In this document: piece after piece, positions 7,802 to 18,117 of the stretch
How the letters are laid out: every line of letters begins with the position of its first letter
How positions within the stretch are numbered: position 1 is the stretch's first letter
Assembly: GCF_023101665.1 (NCBI RefSeq)
Contig: NZ_CP082161.1
Location: 3,038,001 to 3,102,000, forward strand
DNA length: 64,000 nucleotides
Direction of reading: 5' to 3'
Source: Bradyrhizobium sp. 195
Lineage (GTDB): Bacteria; Pseudomonadota; Alphaproteobacteria; Rhizobiales; Xanthobacteraceae
The notes under the pieces: generated by a model
The model's database searches: none
What the model saw: the letters and a program-made list of their open reading frames with translations, nothing else
Told to the model about the DNA's origin: nothing
Translations under genes and position numbers: made by a program

Positions 7802-8578
7802 GTGGCGAACAAGGTCAAGGAAATCTGGAAGTCGGGCAAGGCCGTGGTCAACGCGTGGCTCGCAATTCCCTCCGGCTTCTCGGCCGAGATGATCGCGCAA
7901 TGCGGCTTCGACAGCGTCACCGTCGACATGCAGCATGGCGTGCAGGACTATCTGTCGATGGTGCAGTGCTTCCAGGCCATGGACAAGCATCCGGTCACTC
8001 CGATGGTCCGCGTGCCCTGGAACGAGCCCGGCATCATCGGCAAGGTGCTCGACGGCGGTGCCTATGGCGTGATCTGCCCGATGGTCAACACGCCGCAGGA
8101 GGCCAGGAACCTGGTCTCCTATTCCAAATATCCGCCGCAGGGCGTGCGCTCCAACGGTCCGATCCGCGCCGGCATGTACGGCACCGCGGGCTCCTATCAG
8201 AAGACCGCGAATGCCGACACCATCCTGCTGCCGATGATGGAGACCAAGACCGCGGTCGAGAACATGGAAGCGATCCTCGACGTCGAGGGCATCGACGGCG
8301 TCTATATCGGTCCGTCCGATCTCGGCTTCTCCTACGGCCTCGAACCCAAGCTCGACCGCAGCGAGCCCGAGATCCTCGCGATCTACGAGAAGATCATCAA
8401 GGAGTGCGGCAAGCGCGGCCTCAACCCCGGCATCCATTGCAGCGGCGCCGAAGGCGCAACGCGTGCCATCAACATGGGCTTCAAGCTGGTGACGCTCTCG
8501 AACGAGGTCGGCCTGATGACCACCTATGCCAAGATGCAGGTCAATGCGACCCGCAAGGATTCGGGCGGGAAGGCCTGA
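7802..8578 (+). CDS. HpcH/HpaI-family class II aldolase
   Basis: The protein has 258 aa from a GTG at 7802, preceded by GAAGGAAGG; an in-frame ATG at 7727 would add 25 unconserved residues. The barrel carries VTVDMQHG (His45, catalytic base region), the metal-site MMETKTAVENME, and GPSDLGFSYG. Family members cleave 4-hydroxy-2-oxo acids: HpaI makes pyruvate plus succinate semialdehyde, while GarL-type enzymes act on keto-deoxy-glucarate. Proximity to the hpa operon favours HpaI, but it points the other way and neighbours a galactarate-dehydratase-like gene, so GarL-like activity is equally plausible. Confidence 0.82.
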   Translation: MANKVKEIWKSGKAVVNAWLAIPSGFSAEMIAQCGFDSVTVDMQHGVQDYLSMVQCFQAMDKHPVTPMVRVPWNEPGIIGKVLDGGAYGVICPMVNTPQEARNLVSYSKYPPQGVRSNGPIRAGMYGTAGSYQKTANADTILLPMMETKTAVENMEAILDVEGIDGVYIGPSDLGFSYGLEPKLDRSEPEILAIYEKIIKECGKRGLNPGIHCSGAEGATRAINMGFKLVTLSNEVGLMTTYAKMQVNATRKDSGGKA

Positions 8579-8586
8579 AAACTCTC

Positions 8587-8660
8587 GCGAATGGCGAATG
8601 GGGAGTAGCGAATAGGGCTACTCCCTTTTTCCATTCGCCACTCGCTACTCACTATTCGCC
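8587..8660. repeat. GCGAATGG hairpin repeat, copy 1
   Basis: GCGAATGGCGAATGGGGAGT on the left pairs with the reversed-complement blocks ACTCGCTACTCACTATTCGC on the right, around GGGCTACTCCC. It lies between the aldolase and dehydratase genes. A second copy follows the dehydratase gene at 10202. Confidence 0.8.
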
Positions 8661-8674
8661 CAAGGAGATCTCCC

Positions 8675-10198
8675 ATGACCATCAGCCCTGTCATCCGCCT
8701 GCATCCCGATGATGGCGTGCTGATCGCGCGCGCCAGCCTGCCGCCGGGGACGGTGGTCGCCGACGGCGTAACCACGCTCGAGCGCATTCCCTCCGGCCAC
8801 AAGGTCGCGATCAAGCCGATCGCGGTGGGCGAGCCGGTGATCCGCTACGGGCAAATCATCGGCTTTGCGACGATCCCGATCGCGCCGGGCCAGCACGTGC
8901 ACGTGCAGAACATCGGCATGGGCGACTTCTCCAAGGACTATGCCTATTGCGCCGACGTCAAGCCGACGCCGAACTTCGACCTGCCGGCGACCTTCGAGGG
9001 CATCCGCCGCCCGGACGGCCGCGTCGCGACGCGCAACTATATCGGCATCCTCACCTCGGTGAATTGCAGCGCGCATGTCGCGAGCCTCGTCGCCGACGTC
9101 TTCAAGAAAAATCCATTCACCGGCGATAATGCGCTGGCCGATTTTCCCAATGTCGACGGCGTGGTCGCGCTGACCCACAAGACCGGCTGCGGCATGACGC
9201 AGAACGAGCCGCTGGCGCTGCTCCGCCGCACGCTCGGCGGCTACGCACGCCACGTCAATTTCTCCCACGTCATCGTGCTTGGCCTCGGCTGTGAGGTGAA
9301 CCAGATCGGCGGCCTGATGGAAGAGCAGAAGCTCGCCGGCCGCCTGCGCGCGATGGACATCCAGGAGGTCGGCGGCACCCGCAAGACGGTCGAAGCAGGC
9401 ATCGCCTTCGTGCGCGAGGCGCTGGCCGACGCCAACAAGGTGAAGCGCGAGACGGTGCCGGCAAGCGAGCTGACGGTCGCTCTGCAATGCGGCGGCTCGG
9501 ACGGCTATTCCGGCGTGTCGGCCAATCCGGCACTCGGTGCTGCCAGCGATCTCATCGTGCGCCACGGCGGCACCGTGATCCTGTCGGAGACGCCGGAGAC
9601 CTACGGCGCCGAACATCTGCTGACGCGTCGCGCCGTCAGCCGCGAGGTCGGCGAGAAGCTGGTCGATCTCATGCGCTGGTGGGACGAATACACCGCGCGC
9701 GAAGGCGCCGAGATGAACGCCAATCCGAGCCCCGGCAACAAGGCCGGCGGTCTCACCACCATTCTGGAGAAGTCGCTCGGCGCGATGGCGAAGGCCGGCA
9801 CCACCAACCTTGTCGAGGTGCTGCGCTACGCCGAGCCCATCACCAAGAAGGGTTTCGTCTTCATGGACACGCCCGGCTACGACCCGGTCGCAGCAACCGG
9901 GCAGGTGGCAGGCGGCGCCAATCTCGTCTGCTTCACCACGGGCCGCGGCAGCGTGTTCGGCTGCAAGCCGGCGCCCTCGATCAAGCTCGCAACCAACACG
10001 CCCATGTACAAGCGCATGGAAGAGGACATGGACGTCAATTGCGGCACCATTCTCGAAGGCGAGGAAAGCGTCGAGCAATGCGGCCAGCGCATCTTCGAAC
10101 TCATCCTCAAGACCGCCTCGGGTCAGCCGACCAAGAGCGAGAGCTTCGATTTCGGCGGCGCCGAGTTCGCGCCGTGGGTGTTAGGGGCGACGATGTGA
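8675..10198 (+). CDS. UxaA/GarD-family sugar-acid dehydratase (altronate or galactarate type)
   Basis: The protein has 507 aa. It has an N-terminal SAF-like domain (about 1-95) followed by the UxaA catalytic region. Conserved stretches include RNYIGILTSVNCSAH, THKTGCGMTQNEPL, LGLGCEVNQI and the FTTGRGSVFGCKPAPSIKLA end block. These enzymes dehydrate aldonic or aldaric acids to keto-deoxy acids using Fe(II). AAGGAGA sits 10 bases before the ATG. Paired with the upstream aldolase it would form a two-step dehydratase-aldolase route. Substrate specificity is not decidable here. Confidence 0.85.
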   Translation: MTISPVIRLHPDDGVLIARASLPPGTVVADGVTTLERIPSGHKVAIKPIAVGEPVIRYGQIIGFATIPIAPGQHVHVQNIGMGDFSKDYAYCADVKPTPNFDLPATFEGIRRPDGRVATRNYIGILTSVNCSAHVASLVADVFKKNPFTGDNALADFPNVDGVVALTHKTGCGMTQNEPLALLRRTLGGYARHVNFSHVIVLGLGCEVNQIGGLMEEQKLAGRLRAMDIQEVGGTRKTVEAGIAFVREALADANKVKRETVPASELTVALQCGGSDGYSGVSANPALGAASDLIVRHGGTVILSETPETYGAEHLLTRRAVSREVGEKLVDLMRWWDEYTAREGAEMNANPSPGNKAGGLTTILEKSLGAMAKAGTTNLVEVLRYAEPITKKGFVFMDTPGYDPVAATGQVAGGANLVCFTTGRGSVFGCKPAPSIKLATNTPMYKRMEEDMDVNCGTILEGEESVEQCGQRIFELILKTASGQPTKSESFDFGGAEFAPWVLGATM

Positions 10199-10201
10199 GA
10201 G

Positions 10202-10276
10202 GGCGAATAGCGAGTGGGGAGTAGCGAATAGGGCCGCTCCAAAGGCCATTCGCCATTCGCCACTCACCATTCGCCC
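10202..10276. repeat. GCGAATGG hairpin repeat, copy 2
   Basis: GGCGAATAGCGAGTGGGGAG pairs with CATTCGCCACTCACCATTCG around a CCGCTCCAAAGG centre. It is clearly related to the copy at 8587 (shared GGGGAGTAGCGAATAGGG), so the dehydratase gene is bracketed by two members of one repeat family. Confidence 0.8.
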
Positions 10277-10366
10277 GTGCCGTAGGCACCCTCTGCCCGT
10301 TGTTAGTGCTTGATCGCACCCACCTCCGGTGTTCTGCTCAAAAAAGCTGCTGGAGCACCGCACCCC

Positions 10367-13300
10367 GTGTCGATCTACGTCGCATTGCATCATGTCACGC
10401 ACTACAAATACGACCGTCCGATCGACCTTGGACCGCAGACCATCCGCCTGCGGCCGGCGCCGCATACGCGCACGCCGATCCTGAGCTATTCGCTCAAGGT
10501 CACGCCATCCAACCATTTCGTAAACTGGCAGCAGGATCCGCAAGGCAACTGGCTGGCGCGTTATGTCTTTCCGGAGAAGACGACCGAATTGAAGATCGAG
10601 GTCGACTTCACGGCGCAGATGACGGTGGTCAACCCGTTCGACTTCTTCGTCGAGCCCTATGCCGACAGCTTTCCGTTCGAGTATTCTAAGGATTTGAAGA
10701 CCGAGCTCGCGCCGTATCTCGAGACCATCAAGCCCGATCGCCTGTTCGCGAAATTTCTCGATACCATCCCGCCTGAGGCCCCGAACACCGTCAACTTCCT
10801 GGTCGATCTCAATCGCGAGCTTCAGAAGCACGTCCGTTACATCATCCGGATGGAGCCCGGCGTGCAGACGCCGGAGGAGACGCTCTCCTCCGGTGCCGGA
10901 TCGTGCCGCGACTCCGCCTGGCTTTTGATCCAGACCTTCCGTCATCTCGGTCTCGCCGCCCGTTTCGTCTCCGGCTATCTCATCCAGATCCGTCCCGACA
11001 TCGATCCGATCGAGGGGCCGCCGGAAGTCGAGAACGACTTCACCGACCTGCACGCCTGGGCCGAGGTCTATCTGCCGGGTGCGGGCTGGATCGGCTTTGA
11101 CGCCACCTCCGGCATGCTCGCAGGCGAGGGTCACATCCCGGTCGCGGCGACTCCGCATTATCGTTCGGCCGCGCCGATCTCCGGCGGCGCCGGCTTCGCC
11201 GAGGTCGAGTTCGAATTCGACATGAGCGTGAAACGCATCCGCGAGGCGCCGCGCATCACCAAGCCGTTTTCCGACGAGTCCTGGGCACGGCTCAACGATC
11301 TCGGCGAGCAAGTCGACGGTGATCTCGCAGCCCAAGACGTGCGGCTCACCATGGGCGGCGAACCGACCTTCGTCTCGGTCGACGATCTCGAAGCGGCGGA
11401 ATGGAACACCGAGGCGGTCGGCCCGACCAAGCGTGCGCTTGGCGATGATCTGATCCGCCGCCTGCACACGCGCTTCGCGCCGGGCGGGCTGCTGCATTAT
11501 GGCGAGGGCAAATGGTATCCGGGCGAAAGCCTGCCGCGCTGGGCATTTGGCCTGTATTGGCGCAAGGACGGCGTGCCGATCTGGAAGAATGCCGATCTGA
11601 TCGCGAAGATCGAGAATCCGCGGCGCGCCGAGGTCAAGGACGCCCAGGCGTTCGTGGAGGGCGCGGCGTTGCGGCTCGGGCTGGATCCCGGCTACATCAT
11701 GCCGGCCTTTGAGGACACCGCGTACTGGCTCCAGAAGGAAGCAGAGCTTCCCGTCAACGTCGATCCCTCCGACTCCAAATTGTCCGATCCGGAAGCCCGC
11801 GCGCGGATGGCGCGTGTGTTCGACGAAGGCCTCAACGCGCCACGGGGTTTCGTGCTGCCGGTGCAACGCTGGAACGCGCCGCCGCGCTGGCGCAGCGAGC
11901 GCTGGCAACTCCGGCGCAATCATCTATTCCTGATGCCGGGCGATTCACCACTGGGCTTGCGCTTGCCGATCGGCTCGCTTGGCTATGTCCCGCCCAACCA
12001 ATATCCCTACATCGTCGAGCAGGACCCGATGGAGGCGCGGGGCAAGCTGCCGGTGTTCACGTTGCCGGCGCGTCCGGAAGCGCCACCGCGGGTCGAGCGC
12101 GAGCATCTCAACACGTCCGTCCCGGTGCGCACCGCGATGTCGGTCGAAGTCCGCAACGGCGTGCTCTGCGCCTTCATGCCGCCGGTCGAGCGCATCGAGG
12201 ATTATCTCGAACTGGTCGCCGCGCTCGAAGCCACCGCCGAGGAGATGCAGATTCAGGTTCATGTCGAGGGCTATCCGCCGCCGTTCGATCCACGCATCGA
12301 AGTCATCAAGGTGACACCTGATCCCGGCGTGATCGAGATCAACATCCAGCCGGCCAGGAACTGGCGCGAGGCCGTCGAGATCACCTCCGGCCTCTATGAG
12401 GACGCCGGCAAAGTTCGTCTCGGCGCCAACCGCTTCCTGGTCGACGGCCGCCACACCGGCACCGGCGGCGGCAATCATGTCGTGATCGGCGGTTCGAGCC
12501 CACAGGACTCGCCGTTTTTGCGCCGGCCGGATCTGCTCAAGAGCCTGGTGCTGTACTGGCAGCGGCACCCGTCGCTGTCCTATTTCTTCTCCGGCCTGTT
12601 CATCGGCCCGACCAGCCAGGCGCCGCGCATCGACGAAGCCCGCCACGACAGCATCTACGAGCTCGAGATCGCGCTCTCGCACGTGCCGCCGCCGGGCTAC
12701 CAGACGCCGCTGTGGCTGGTGGACCGGCTGTTCCGGCATCTGCTCGTCGACATCACCGGCAACACCCACCGCGCCGAGATCTGCATCGACAAGCTCTACT
12801 CGCCTGAGGGGCCCACGGGGCGGCTCGGCCTCGTCGAATTCCGCGCGCTCGAAATGCCGCCCGATCCGCGTATGTCGCTGGCGCAGCAACTCCTGATCCG
12901 CGCGCTGATCGCAAGGTTCTGGCGCGAGCCGCAACAAGGCAAGTTCGTGCGCTGGGGCACGGCGCTGCACGATCGCTTCATGCTGCCGCATTTCATCTGG
13001 CAGGATTTTGTTGACGTGCTTTCTGAGTTGAAGCAGTCGGGCTATCCCTTTGAGCCGGAATGGTATCTGGCCCAGCTCGAATTCCGCTTCCCCGCCTTCG
13101 GCCGCGTCCATCATGGCGGCGTGACGCTGGAATTGCGCCAGGCGCTGGAGCCCTGGCACGTGCTGGGCGAGGAGGGCTCGGCCGGCGGCACCGTGCGCTA
13201 TGTTGATAGTTCGGTTGAACGGCTTCAGGTGAAGGCGGAAGGTTTTATCGAGGGCCGCCATATCGTCACCTGCAACGGTCGCCGCCTGCCGATGACGTCG

Positions 13301-13636
13301 ACCGGCCGGTCGGCCGAGGCCGTGGCCGGCGTCCGTTTCAAGGCCTGGCAGCCAGCCTCCGGCCTGCACCCGACCATTCCCGTCCACGCGCCGCTGACCT
13401 TCGACCTGATCGACAGCTGGAACGGCCGCTCGCTCGGCGGCTGCGTCTATCACGTCGCCCATCCGGGCGGCCGAAGCTACGACACCAAGCCGGTCAACAC
13501 CTACGAGGCCGAGGCACGGCGGCTGGCGCGCTTCCAGGACCACGGCCATACGCCGGGACCGGTCCAGCCACCGCCCGAGGAACGCACAAATGAGTTTCCG
13601 CTGACCCTCGACTTGCGGACCCCGCTCCTGCAATGA
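10367..13636 (+). CDS. Large transglutaminase-like protein with DUF2126 C-terminal region
   Basis: The protein has 1089 aa from GTG 10367 ([18 protein letters not shown]), matching the usual N-terminus of the family; an ATG at 10310 adds 19 unconserved residues. An N-terminal bacterial transglutaminase module is followed by a core with an intact triad: Cys180 (GSCRDSA), His229 (LHAWAEVY) and Asp245 (FDATSG). From about residue 310, [14 protein letters not shown] marks the long DUF2126 region. No signal peptide is seen, so it is probably cytoplasmic. It heads the cassette with the ATP-grasp fusion and a second transglutaminase. Comparative genomics links these families to amide-bond formation or hydrolysis on unknown peptides; the substrate is unknown. 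Confidence 0.88.
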   Translation: MSIYVALHHVTHYKYDRPIDLGPQTIRLRPAPHTRTPILSYSLKVTPSNHFVNWQQDPQGNWLARYVFPEKTTELKIEVDFTAQMTVVNPFDFFVEPYADSFPFEYSKDLKTELAPYLETIKPDRLFAKFLDTIPPEAPNTVNFLVDLNRELQKHVRYIIRMEPGVQTPEETLSSGAGSCRDSAWLLIQTFRHLGLAARFVSGYLIQIRPDIDPIEGPPEVENDFTDLHAWAEVYLPGAGWIGFDATSGMLAGEGHIPVAATPHYRSAAPISGGAGFAEVEFEFDMSVKRIREAPRITKPFSDESWARLNDLGEQVDGDLAAQDVRLTMGGEPTFVSVDDLEAAEWNTEAVGPTKRALGDDLIRRLHTRFAPGGLLHYGEGKWYPGESLPRWAFGLYWRKDGVPIWKNADLIAKIENPRRAEVKDAQAFVEGAALRLGLDPGYIMPAFEDTAYWLQKEAELPVNVDPSDSKLSDPEARARMARVFDEGLNAPRGFVLPVQRWNAPPRWRSERWQLRRNHLFLMPGDSPLGLRLPIGSLGYVPPNQYPYIVEQDPMEARGKLPVFTLPARPEAPPRVEREHLNTSVPVRTAMSVEVRNGVLCAFMPPVERIEDYLELVAALEATAEEMQIQVHVEGYPPPFDPRIEVIKVTPDPGVIEINIQPARNWREAVEITSGLYEDAGKVRLGANRFLVDGRHTGTGGGNHVVIGGSSPQDSPFLRRPDLLKSLVLYWQRHPSLSYFFSGLFIGPTSQAPRIDEARHDSIYELEIALSHVPPPGYQTPLWLVDRLFRHLLVDITGNTHRAEICIDKLYSPEGPTGRLGLVEFRALEMPPDPRMSLAQQLLIRALIARFWREPQQGKFVRWGTALHDRFMLPHFIWQDFVDVLSELKQSGYPFEPEWYLAQLEFRFPAFGRVHHGGVTLELRQALEPWHVLGEEGSAGGTVRYVDSSVERLQVKAEGFIEGRHIVTCNGRRLPMTSTGRSAEAVAGVRFKAWQPASGLHPTIPVHAPLTFDLIDSWNGRSLGGCVYHVAHPGGRSYDTKPVNTYEAEARRLARFQDHGHTPGPVQPPPEERTNEFPLTLDLRTPLLQ

Positions 13637-13663
13637 GTATGATGGTGGGGCAGGGAGAGGCGC

Positions 13664-16192
13664 ATGGGCGAGGGCGCAGCGGAACAGGACGACAAGGCGG
13701 GCAGGGCGCAAGATCAGCGTGAAGGCCAGCGCCGCCTCGCGCAATGGGTCCGCGAATATAGCCGCCTGCCCGGCATTCCCGACGAGTTCTTAGGCCCCGA
13801 CGGCGCCCCGCGCGCGGTCTGGAGCCGCTTCTTCGATGCCTTCGGCGCGCTGGCGCCCGACGAGATCGAGCGGCGATTCGGCATGGCCGACCGCCACCTT
13901 CGCGAGGCCGGCGTCACCTACCGTGCGCCCGGCGACAGCGCCGACCGGCCATGGTCGATCAGCCATCTGCCGCTCTTGATCGACGAGGCCGACTGGCAGC
14001 AGCTTTGCGCCGGCATCACCCAGCGCGCTGAGCTGCTCGAGCGCGTGCTGCGCGACATCTATGGTGAAGGCCGGCTGGTTGCGGAAGGCGCGCTGCCGGC
14101 GGCTGCGATCGCCGGCAGCCCCGAATATCTCCGCCCCGTCTGCGGCGTGCCGCCGCCGGGTGGCCGCTATCTCTCGCTCTATGCCGCCGATGTCGGCCGC
14201 GGGCCTGACGGCCGCTGGTGGGTGCTCGGCGACCGCACCCAGGCGCCCTCGGGCGCGGGCTATGCGCTGGAGAACCGTCTGGTGCTCTCGCGCGCCTTCT
14301 CCGATCTCTACAAGTCGATGAACGTGCCGCGCGTCGCGCCGTTCTTCGAGGCCTTTCGCGACAGCCTGCGTGCGCGCGCCGACCGCGACGAGCCCAGGAT
14401 CGGCGTGCTGACACCCGGCAGCTTCAGCGAGACCTATTTCGAGCACGCGACGCTGGCGCGCTATCTCGGTTTCCTCCTCGTCGAGGGCGACGATCTCGCG
14501 GTCAGTGACAACCGTATCCACATCCGCACGGTCGCCGGGTTGAAGCGCCTCGACGTGCTCTTGCGCCGCGTCGATTCCAATTCGCTCGATCCGCTCGAGC
14601 TCGATGCCTCCTCGCATCTCGGTGTCCCCGGCCTGATCGACGTGCTGCGCAAGGATGGCGTCGTCGTCGCCAACATGCCGGGCTCGGGCGTGCTGGAGGC
14701 GCGGGCGCTGCTCGGCTTCCTGCCGGCGCTCAGCCGCCGCCTGCTCGGCGAGGAGCTGAAGATGCCGCATATCGCGACCTGGTGGTGCGGCCAGCGCGTC
14801 GCGCGTGAGGAGGTGCTGTCGCGGCTCGATGAGGTCGCGATCGAAGGCGCCTACCGGCGCGGCGTGCCCGGCTTCGACAGCAACGGCCCGGTGCTCGCGA
14901 GCGAGCTGGATGCGACCGACCGCCAACGCCTGGTCGACGCCATCACCACGCGTGGCATGGATTATGTCGGCCAGGAAGTGGTGCGGCTTTCGACCATGCC
15001 GGTGTGGGAGCGGGGCCAGATCACGTCGCGCCCCTTCGTGCTGCGCGTGTTCGCCGCGGCGACGCCCGACGGCTGGGCCATCATGCCCGGCGGCTTCTGC
15101 CGCATCGCCGATCAGCCGGATGCCCGCGCGGTGTCGATGGGCGACGGCGCCCGTGCCGCCGACGTCTGGGTGGTCTCCGACAAGCAGGTCGCGACCGCCG
15201 CGACGCTGCTGCCGGCGACGGACAAGGTGCGTATCCGCCGTATCGCCGGCGTGCTGCCGAGTCGCGCTGCCGATAATCTGTTCTGGCTCGGCCGCTATCT
15301 GGAACGCGCCGAGGCGACGCTGCGACTGGTGCGCGCTTTGGGCTCGCCGAGCGGGCCCAACAAGGGCACCGCGGCCTCGCTGCAATCGGCCGAACGGATC
15401 CAGCGCCTGCTGGTGGCCTGGGGCGCGATCTCGCAAACCTCGCGCAAGGCCGCCGGGCGCATCGTGGCCGAAGCCTTGCAGAGCGAGGCGCGTTTCGGCT
15501 CGGCGCTGTCGCTGGTGCGCGCGGCGCAGCGCACCGCGACCTCCTTGCGCGAGCGGCTGTCGCCCGATGCCTGGCAGGTCATCACCGAGATGGCCGAGCG
15601 CCTCGCTTATGAGGTCGAGGGCGACGACAGCGTGCTGAGCGCGGCCGAGCTGACCTTGCAGGAGCTTGCAAGCTTTGCGGGACTTGCACAGGAGAACATG
15701 AACCGCGCCGCCGGCTGGCGTTTTCTCGACATCGGCCGCCGCACCGAGCGCGCCATCAACACCACGCGCTTCACACGCCAGTTCGCCTATGACGAGGCCG
15801 GCGACGAGGATCTCGACATCCTGCTGACGCTGGTGGATTGCCAGATCACCTACCGCTCGCGCTATCTGCTGGCGCCGATCCTCGCGCCGGTGCGCGACCT
15901 TGCCGTGCTCGATCCCTACAATCCGCGTTCGGTGGCGTTCCAGGTGACGACGCTGAACGAGCACATTGCCGCGCTACCGAGCCTGAAGGAGCACGGCCTG
16001 ATCGAGAAGCCGCAACGGCTCGCGGTGGCGATGCAGGCGATGCTTGCGACGGCTGAGGCCGAGAGGCTCGAGGTCAAGACGCTGTTCGCGCTGGAACAGG
16101 ATCTGCTCAGCCTCGCCGAGGCGATCGGGCAGCACTACTTCCCGCATGGCCCCAATGCCAGCCGGCCGGAAAAGCTGACGGGGCTGGCGTGA
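13664..16192 (+). CDS. Circularly permuted ATP-grasp protein fused to alpha-E domain
   Basis: The protein has 842 aa. Residues of about 60-500 match the circularly permuted type-2 ATP-grasp family (VLGDRTQAPSGAGYALENR near 190; LRRVDSNSLDPLELD near 305; ANMPGSGVLEARALLGFLP near 340). Residues of about 525-840 form the all-helical alpha-E domain (LFWLGRYLERAEATLRLVRA). These are often two separate adjacent genes; here they are one chain. The start lies 27 bp after the upstream stop, and the end overlaps the next gene as GTGA. ATP-grasp enzymes ligate a carboxylate to an amine. With two transglutaminase-like partners it suggests synthesis and editing of an amide-linked product. Confidence 0.88.
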   Translation: MGEGAAEQDDKAGRAQDQREGQRRLAQWVREYSRLPGIPDEFLGPDGAPRAVWSRFFDAFGALAPDEIERRFGMADRHLREAGVTYRAPGDSADRPWSISHLPLLIDEADWQQLCAGITQRAELLERVLRDIYGEGRLVAEGALPAAAIAGSPEYLRPVCGVPPPGGRYLSLYAADVGRGPDGRWWVLGDRTQAPSGAGYALENRLVLSRAFSDLYKSMNVPRVAPFFEAFRDSLRARADRDEPRIGVLTPGSFSETYFEHATLARYLGFLLVEGDDLAVSDNRIHIRTVAGLKRLDVLLRRVDSNSLDPLELDASSHLGVPGLIDVLRKDGVVVANMPGSGVLEARALLGFLPALSRRLLGEELKMPHIATWWCGQRVAREEVLSRLDEVAIEGAYRRGVPGFDSNGPVLASELDATDRQRLVDAITTRGMDYVGQEVVRLSTMPVWERGQITSRPFVLRVFAAATPDGWAIMPGGFCRIADQPDARAVSMGDGARAADVWVVSDKQVATAATLLPATDKVRIRRIAGVLPSRAADNLFWLGRYLERAEATLRLVRALGSPSGPNKGTAASLQSAERIQRLLVAWGAISQTSRKAAGRIVAEALQSEARFGSALSLVRAAQRTATSLRERLSPDAWQVITEMAERLAYEVEGDDSVLSAAELTLQELASFAGLAQENMNRAAGWRFLDIGRRTERAINTTRFTRQFAYDEAGDEDLDILLTLVDCQITYRSRYLLAPILAPVRDLAVLDPYNPRSVAFQVTTLNEHIAALPSLKEHGLIEKPQRLAVAMQAMLATAEAERLEVKTLFALEQDLLSLAEAIGQHYFPHGPNASRPEKLTGLA

Positions 16193-17067
16193 TCTACGAC
16201 ATCCGTCACGTCACCACCTACGAATACGAGAATCCGGTCAGCTTCGCCCGCTGCACCTTGCGGCTGGAGCCCAGAAGCGGCGGCGGCCAGGAGCTGATCT
16301 CGCATCATGTCGAGATCCGTCCGCGCCCGTCCGAGCGCAATGTCCGCCGCGATTTCTTCGGCGCGCTCACCGAGAGCGTGGTGATCGAGGCCGCGCATCG
16401 CAATCTGCGGATCGACTCGCGCTCGCGCGTGTCGGTGTCGCGCCAGCCGCCGGCGCGCGATGCCTCGAGCCCGTCCTGGGAGAGCGTTCGCGATATCGCC
16501 TTCGAGGCGACCAGCCTCGGTCCGGCCTCGCCGGTCGGGTATGTCTTTGCCAGCCCGCTGGTGCCGGTGCTGCGTCCCGTCAGCGCCTACGCGGCTTTGA
16601 GCTTTGCGCCCGGCGCGGGCGTCCTCGAGGGCGCGGTCGATCTCATGTGTCGCATTCGCACCGAGTTTCGCTACGATCCCAAGGCGACGGTGATCTCGAC
16701 GCCGCTCGGCGAGGTCTTCGACAAGCGTCACGGCGTCTGCCAGGATTTTGCCCATGTGATGATCGCAGGGCTGCGCGGGCTCGGTCTGCCAGCGGCCTAT
16801 GTCAGCGGATATCTGCGCACCATTCCGCCGCCGGGCCAGGCGCGCCTGCAAGGCGCCGATGCCACCCATGCCTGGGTGTCGCTGTGGTGCGGGGCCGAGC
16901 TTGGCTGGGTCGATTTCGACCCGACCAACGATCTGCTGATTGGCAACGACCATATCGTGCTTGCGGTCGGGCGCGATTTCTCCGACGTCTCGCCCGTCGA
17001 CGGCATCATCGTCGGCTCGCCCAAGCAGAAGCTTGGCGTCGCCGTCGACGTGCTGCTGGTGGAATAG
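16189..17067 (+). CDS. Transglutaminase-like cysteine protein
   Basis: The protein has 292 aa from GTG 16189, overlapping the preceding stop by 4 bases (GTGA), so it is translationally coupled. It has the N-terminal bacterial transglutaminase domain (YDIRHVTTYEYENPVSFARC) and a core with Cys184 (HGVCQDFA), His227 (DATHAWVS) and Asp244 (DFDPTND), a complete triad. It is the third member of the cassette. Family members can act as proteases, amidases or cross-linking enzymes; which applies here is unknown. No export signal is visible. Confidence 0.9.
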   Translation: MIYDIRHVTTYEYENPVSFARCTLRLEPRSGGGQELISHHVEIRPRPSERNVRRDFFGALTESVVIEAAHRNLRIDSRSRVSVSRQPPARDASSPSWESVRDIAFEATSLGPASPVGYVFASPLVPVLRPVSAYAALSFAPGAGVLEGAVDLMCRIRTEFRYDPKATVISTPLGEVFDKRHGVCQDFAHVMIAGLRGLGLPAAYVSGYLRTIPPPGQARLQGADATHAWVSLWCGAELGWVDFDPTNDLLIGNDHIVLAVGRDFSDVSPVDGIIVGSPKQKLGVAVDVLLVE

Positions 17068-17278
17068 AAGCGGGCTGGCCGCGCCGTCGCCGGCCGCGAG
17101 GGTGTATCGGGCCGCTGCCGCAACCGCGATGTCGCATAGCACAACGGTAACATATTTCCATAATCGCGTTGCCAAGGGTTTGGTCAGCCGGCCCAAGATG
17201 GGCTATGCTGGCTTGCGTCGAGAACAGAGAGGCGTCGGGAGAGAGCGTGGGACACCAGCGGCGGACGGGGCTGCATCC

Positions 17279-18106
17279 ATGATAACCTTACCGAGACTGG
17301 CGGCTGAATCCCTCGAGGGCTTCCTCGGTAAGTTCATGCGTCGCCGGTACGATGAGACTTCCGCCAACATCATCGAGAGCGCGACCCGCACCGCGATGGA
17401 ATGCATCGGCAACAGCGATGCGCTCTATCACAATATCGAGCATACGATGCTGGTGACGCTGGCAGCTCAGGCCATCCTCGGCGGCCGGAGTCTTCATACC
17501 CACCTGTCGGCTGAGGACTACGTCCATGTCCTGATCGCCTGCCTCGCCCACGACATCGGCTATGTGCGCGGGCTGTTCGAGGAGGACGATTCCGACGGCT
17601 TCGTCATTGACGCGGCCGACACCAAGATCTCGTTGCCGCGTGGTGCATCGGATGCGAGCCTGATGATGTATCACGTCGATCGCTCGAAGCTTTATGTGAC
17701 GCGGCGGCTGCGGCATATTCCCGGAGTCGACCCCGAGCGCGTTGCCCGCGCCATCGAGGGCACGCGCTTTCCGGCCCGCGAAGGCCAGGAATATGACGAC
17801 GAAGCCTCGATCCTGCGCGCGGCTGACTTCATCGGCCAGCTCGGCGATCCCAACTATCTGCGCAAGGCCAACGCGCTGTATTACGAGTTCGAAGAGGTCG
17901 GCATGAATCGCCAGCTCGGCTACGATTCGCCCGCCGACATTGTGAACCGATATCCACAATTCTACTGGAACAGCGTCGCTCCCCACATCCAGACCGAGAT
18001 CGGCTATCTCAACAAGACCGAGATCGGCCGGCAATGGATCGCCAACCTCTACAGCAACGTGTTCCGCGCCGAGCGCGACATCTCGCTGTCCGGCCCGCAG
18101 AGATAA
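17279..18106 (+). CDS. HD-domain phosphohydrolase
   Basis: The protein has 275 aa from ATG 17279; an in-frame start far upstream would overlap the preceding gene. Metal-binding residues appear as YHNIEHTML (about 50-58) and LAHDIGY (His91-Asp92), a spacing like that of class I cyclic-nucleotide phosphodiesterases (YHNxxH...HD). No sensory domain is present. It lies 211 bp after the transglutaminase cassette on the same strand, so it may or may not be co-transcribed. The substrate is unknown; cyclic nucleotides or other phosphate esters are possible. Confidence 0.78.
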   Translation: MITLPRLAAESLEGFLGKFMRRRYDETSANIIESATRTAMECIGNSDALYHNIEHTMLVTLAAQAILGGRSLHTHLSAEDYVHVLIACLAHDIGYVRGLFEEDDSDGFVIDAADTKISLPRGASDASLMMYHVDRSKLYVTRRLRHIPGVDPERVARAIEGTRFPAREGQEYDDEASILRAADFIGQLGDPNYLRKANALYYEFEEVGMNRQLGYDSPADIVNRYPQFYWNSVAPHIQTEIGYLNKTEIGRQWIANLYSNVFRAERDISLSGPQR

Positions 18107-18117
18107 TCTGCGCCCTT

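Noticed and set aside
13790..15964. 724-aa minus-strand open frame inside the ATP-grasp/alpha-E gene
   Set aside because: Shadow of the real gene; low-complexity arginine/alanine content and no conserved motif.
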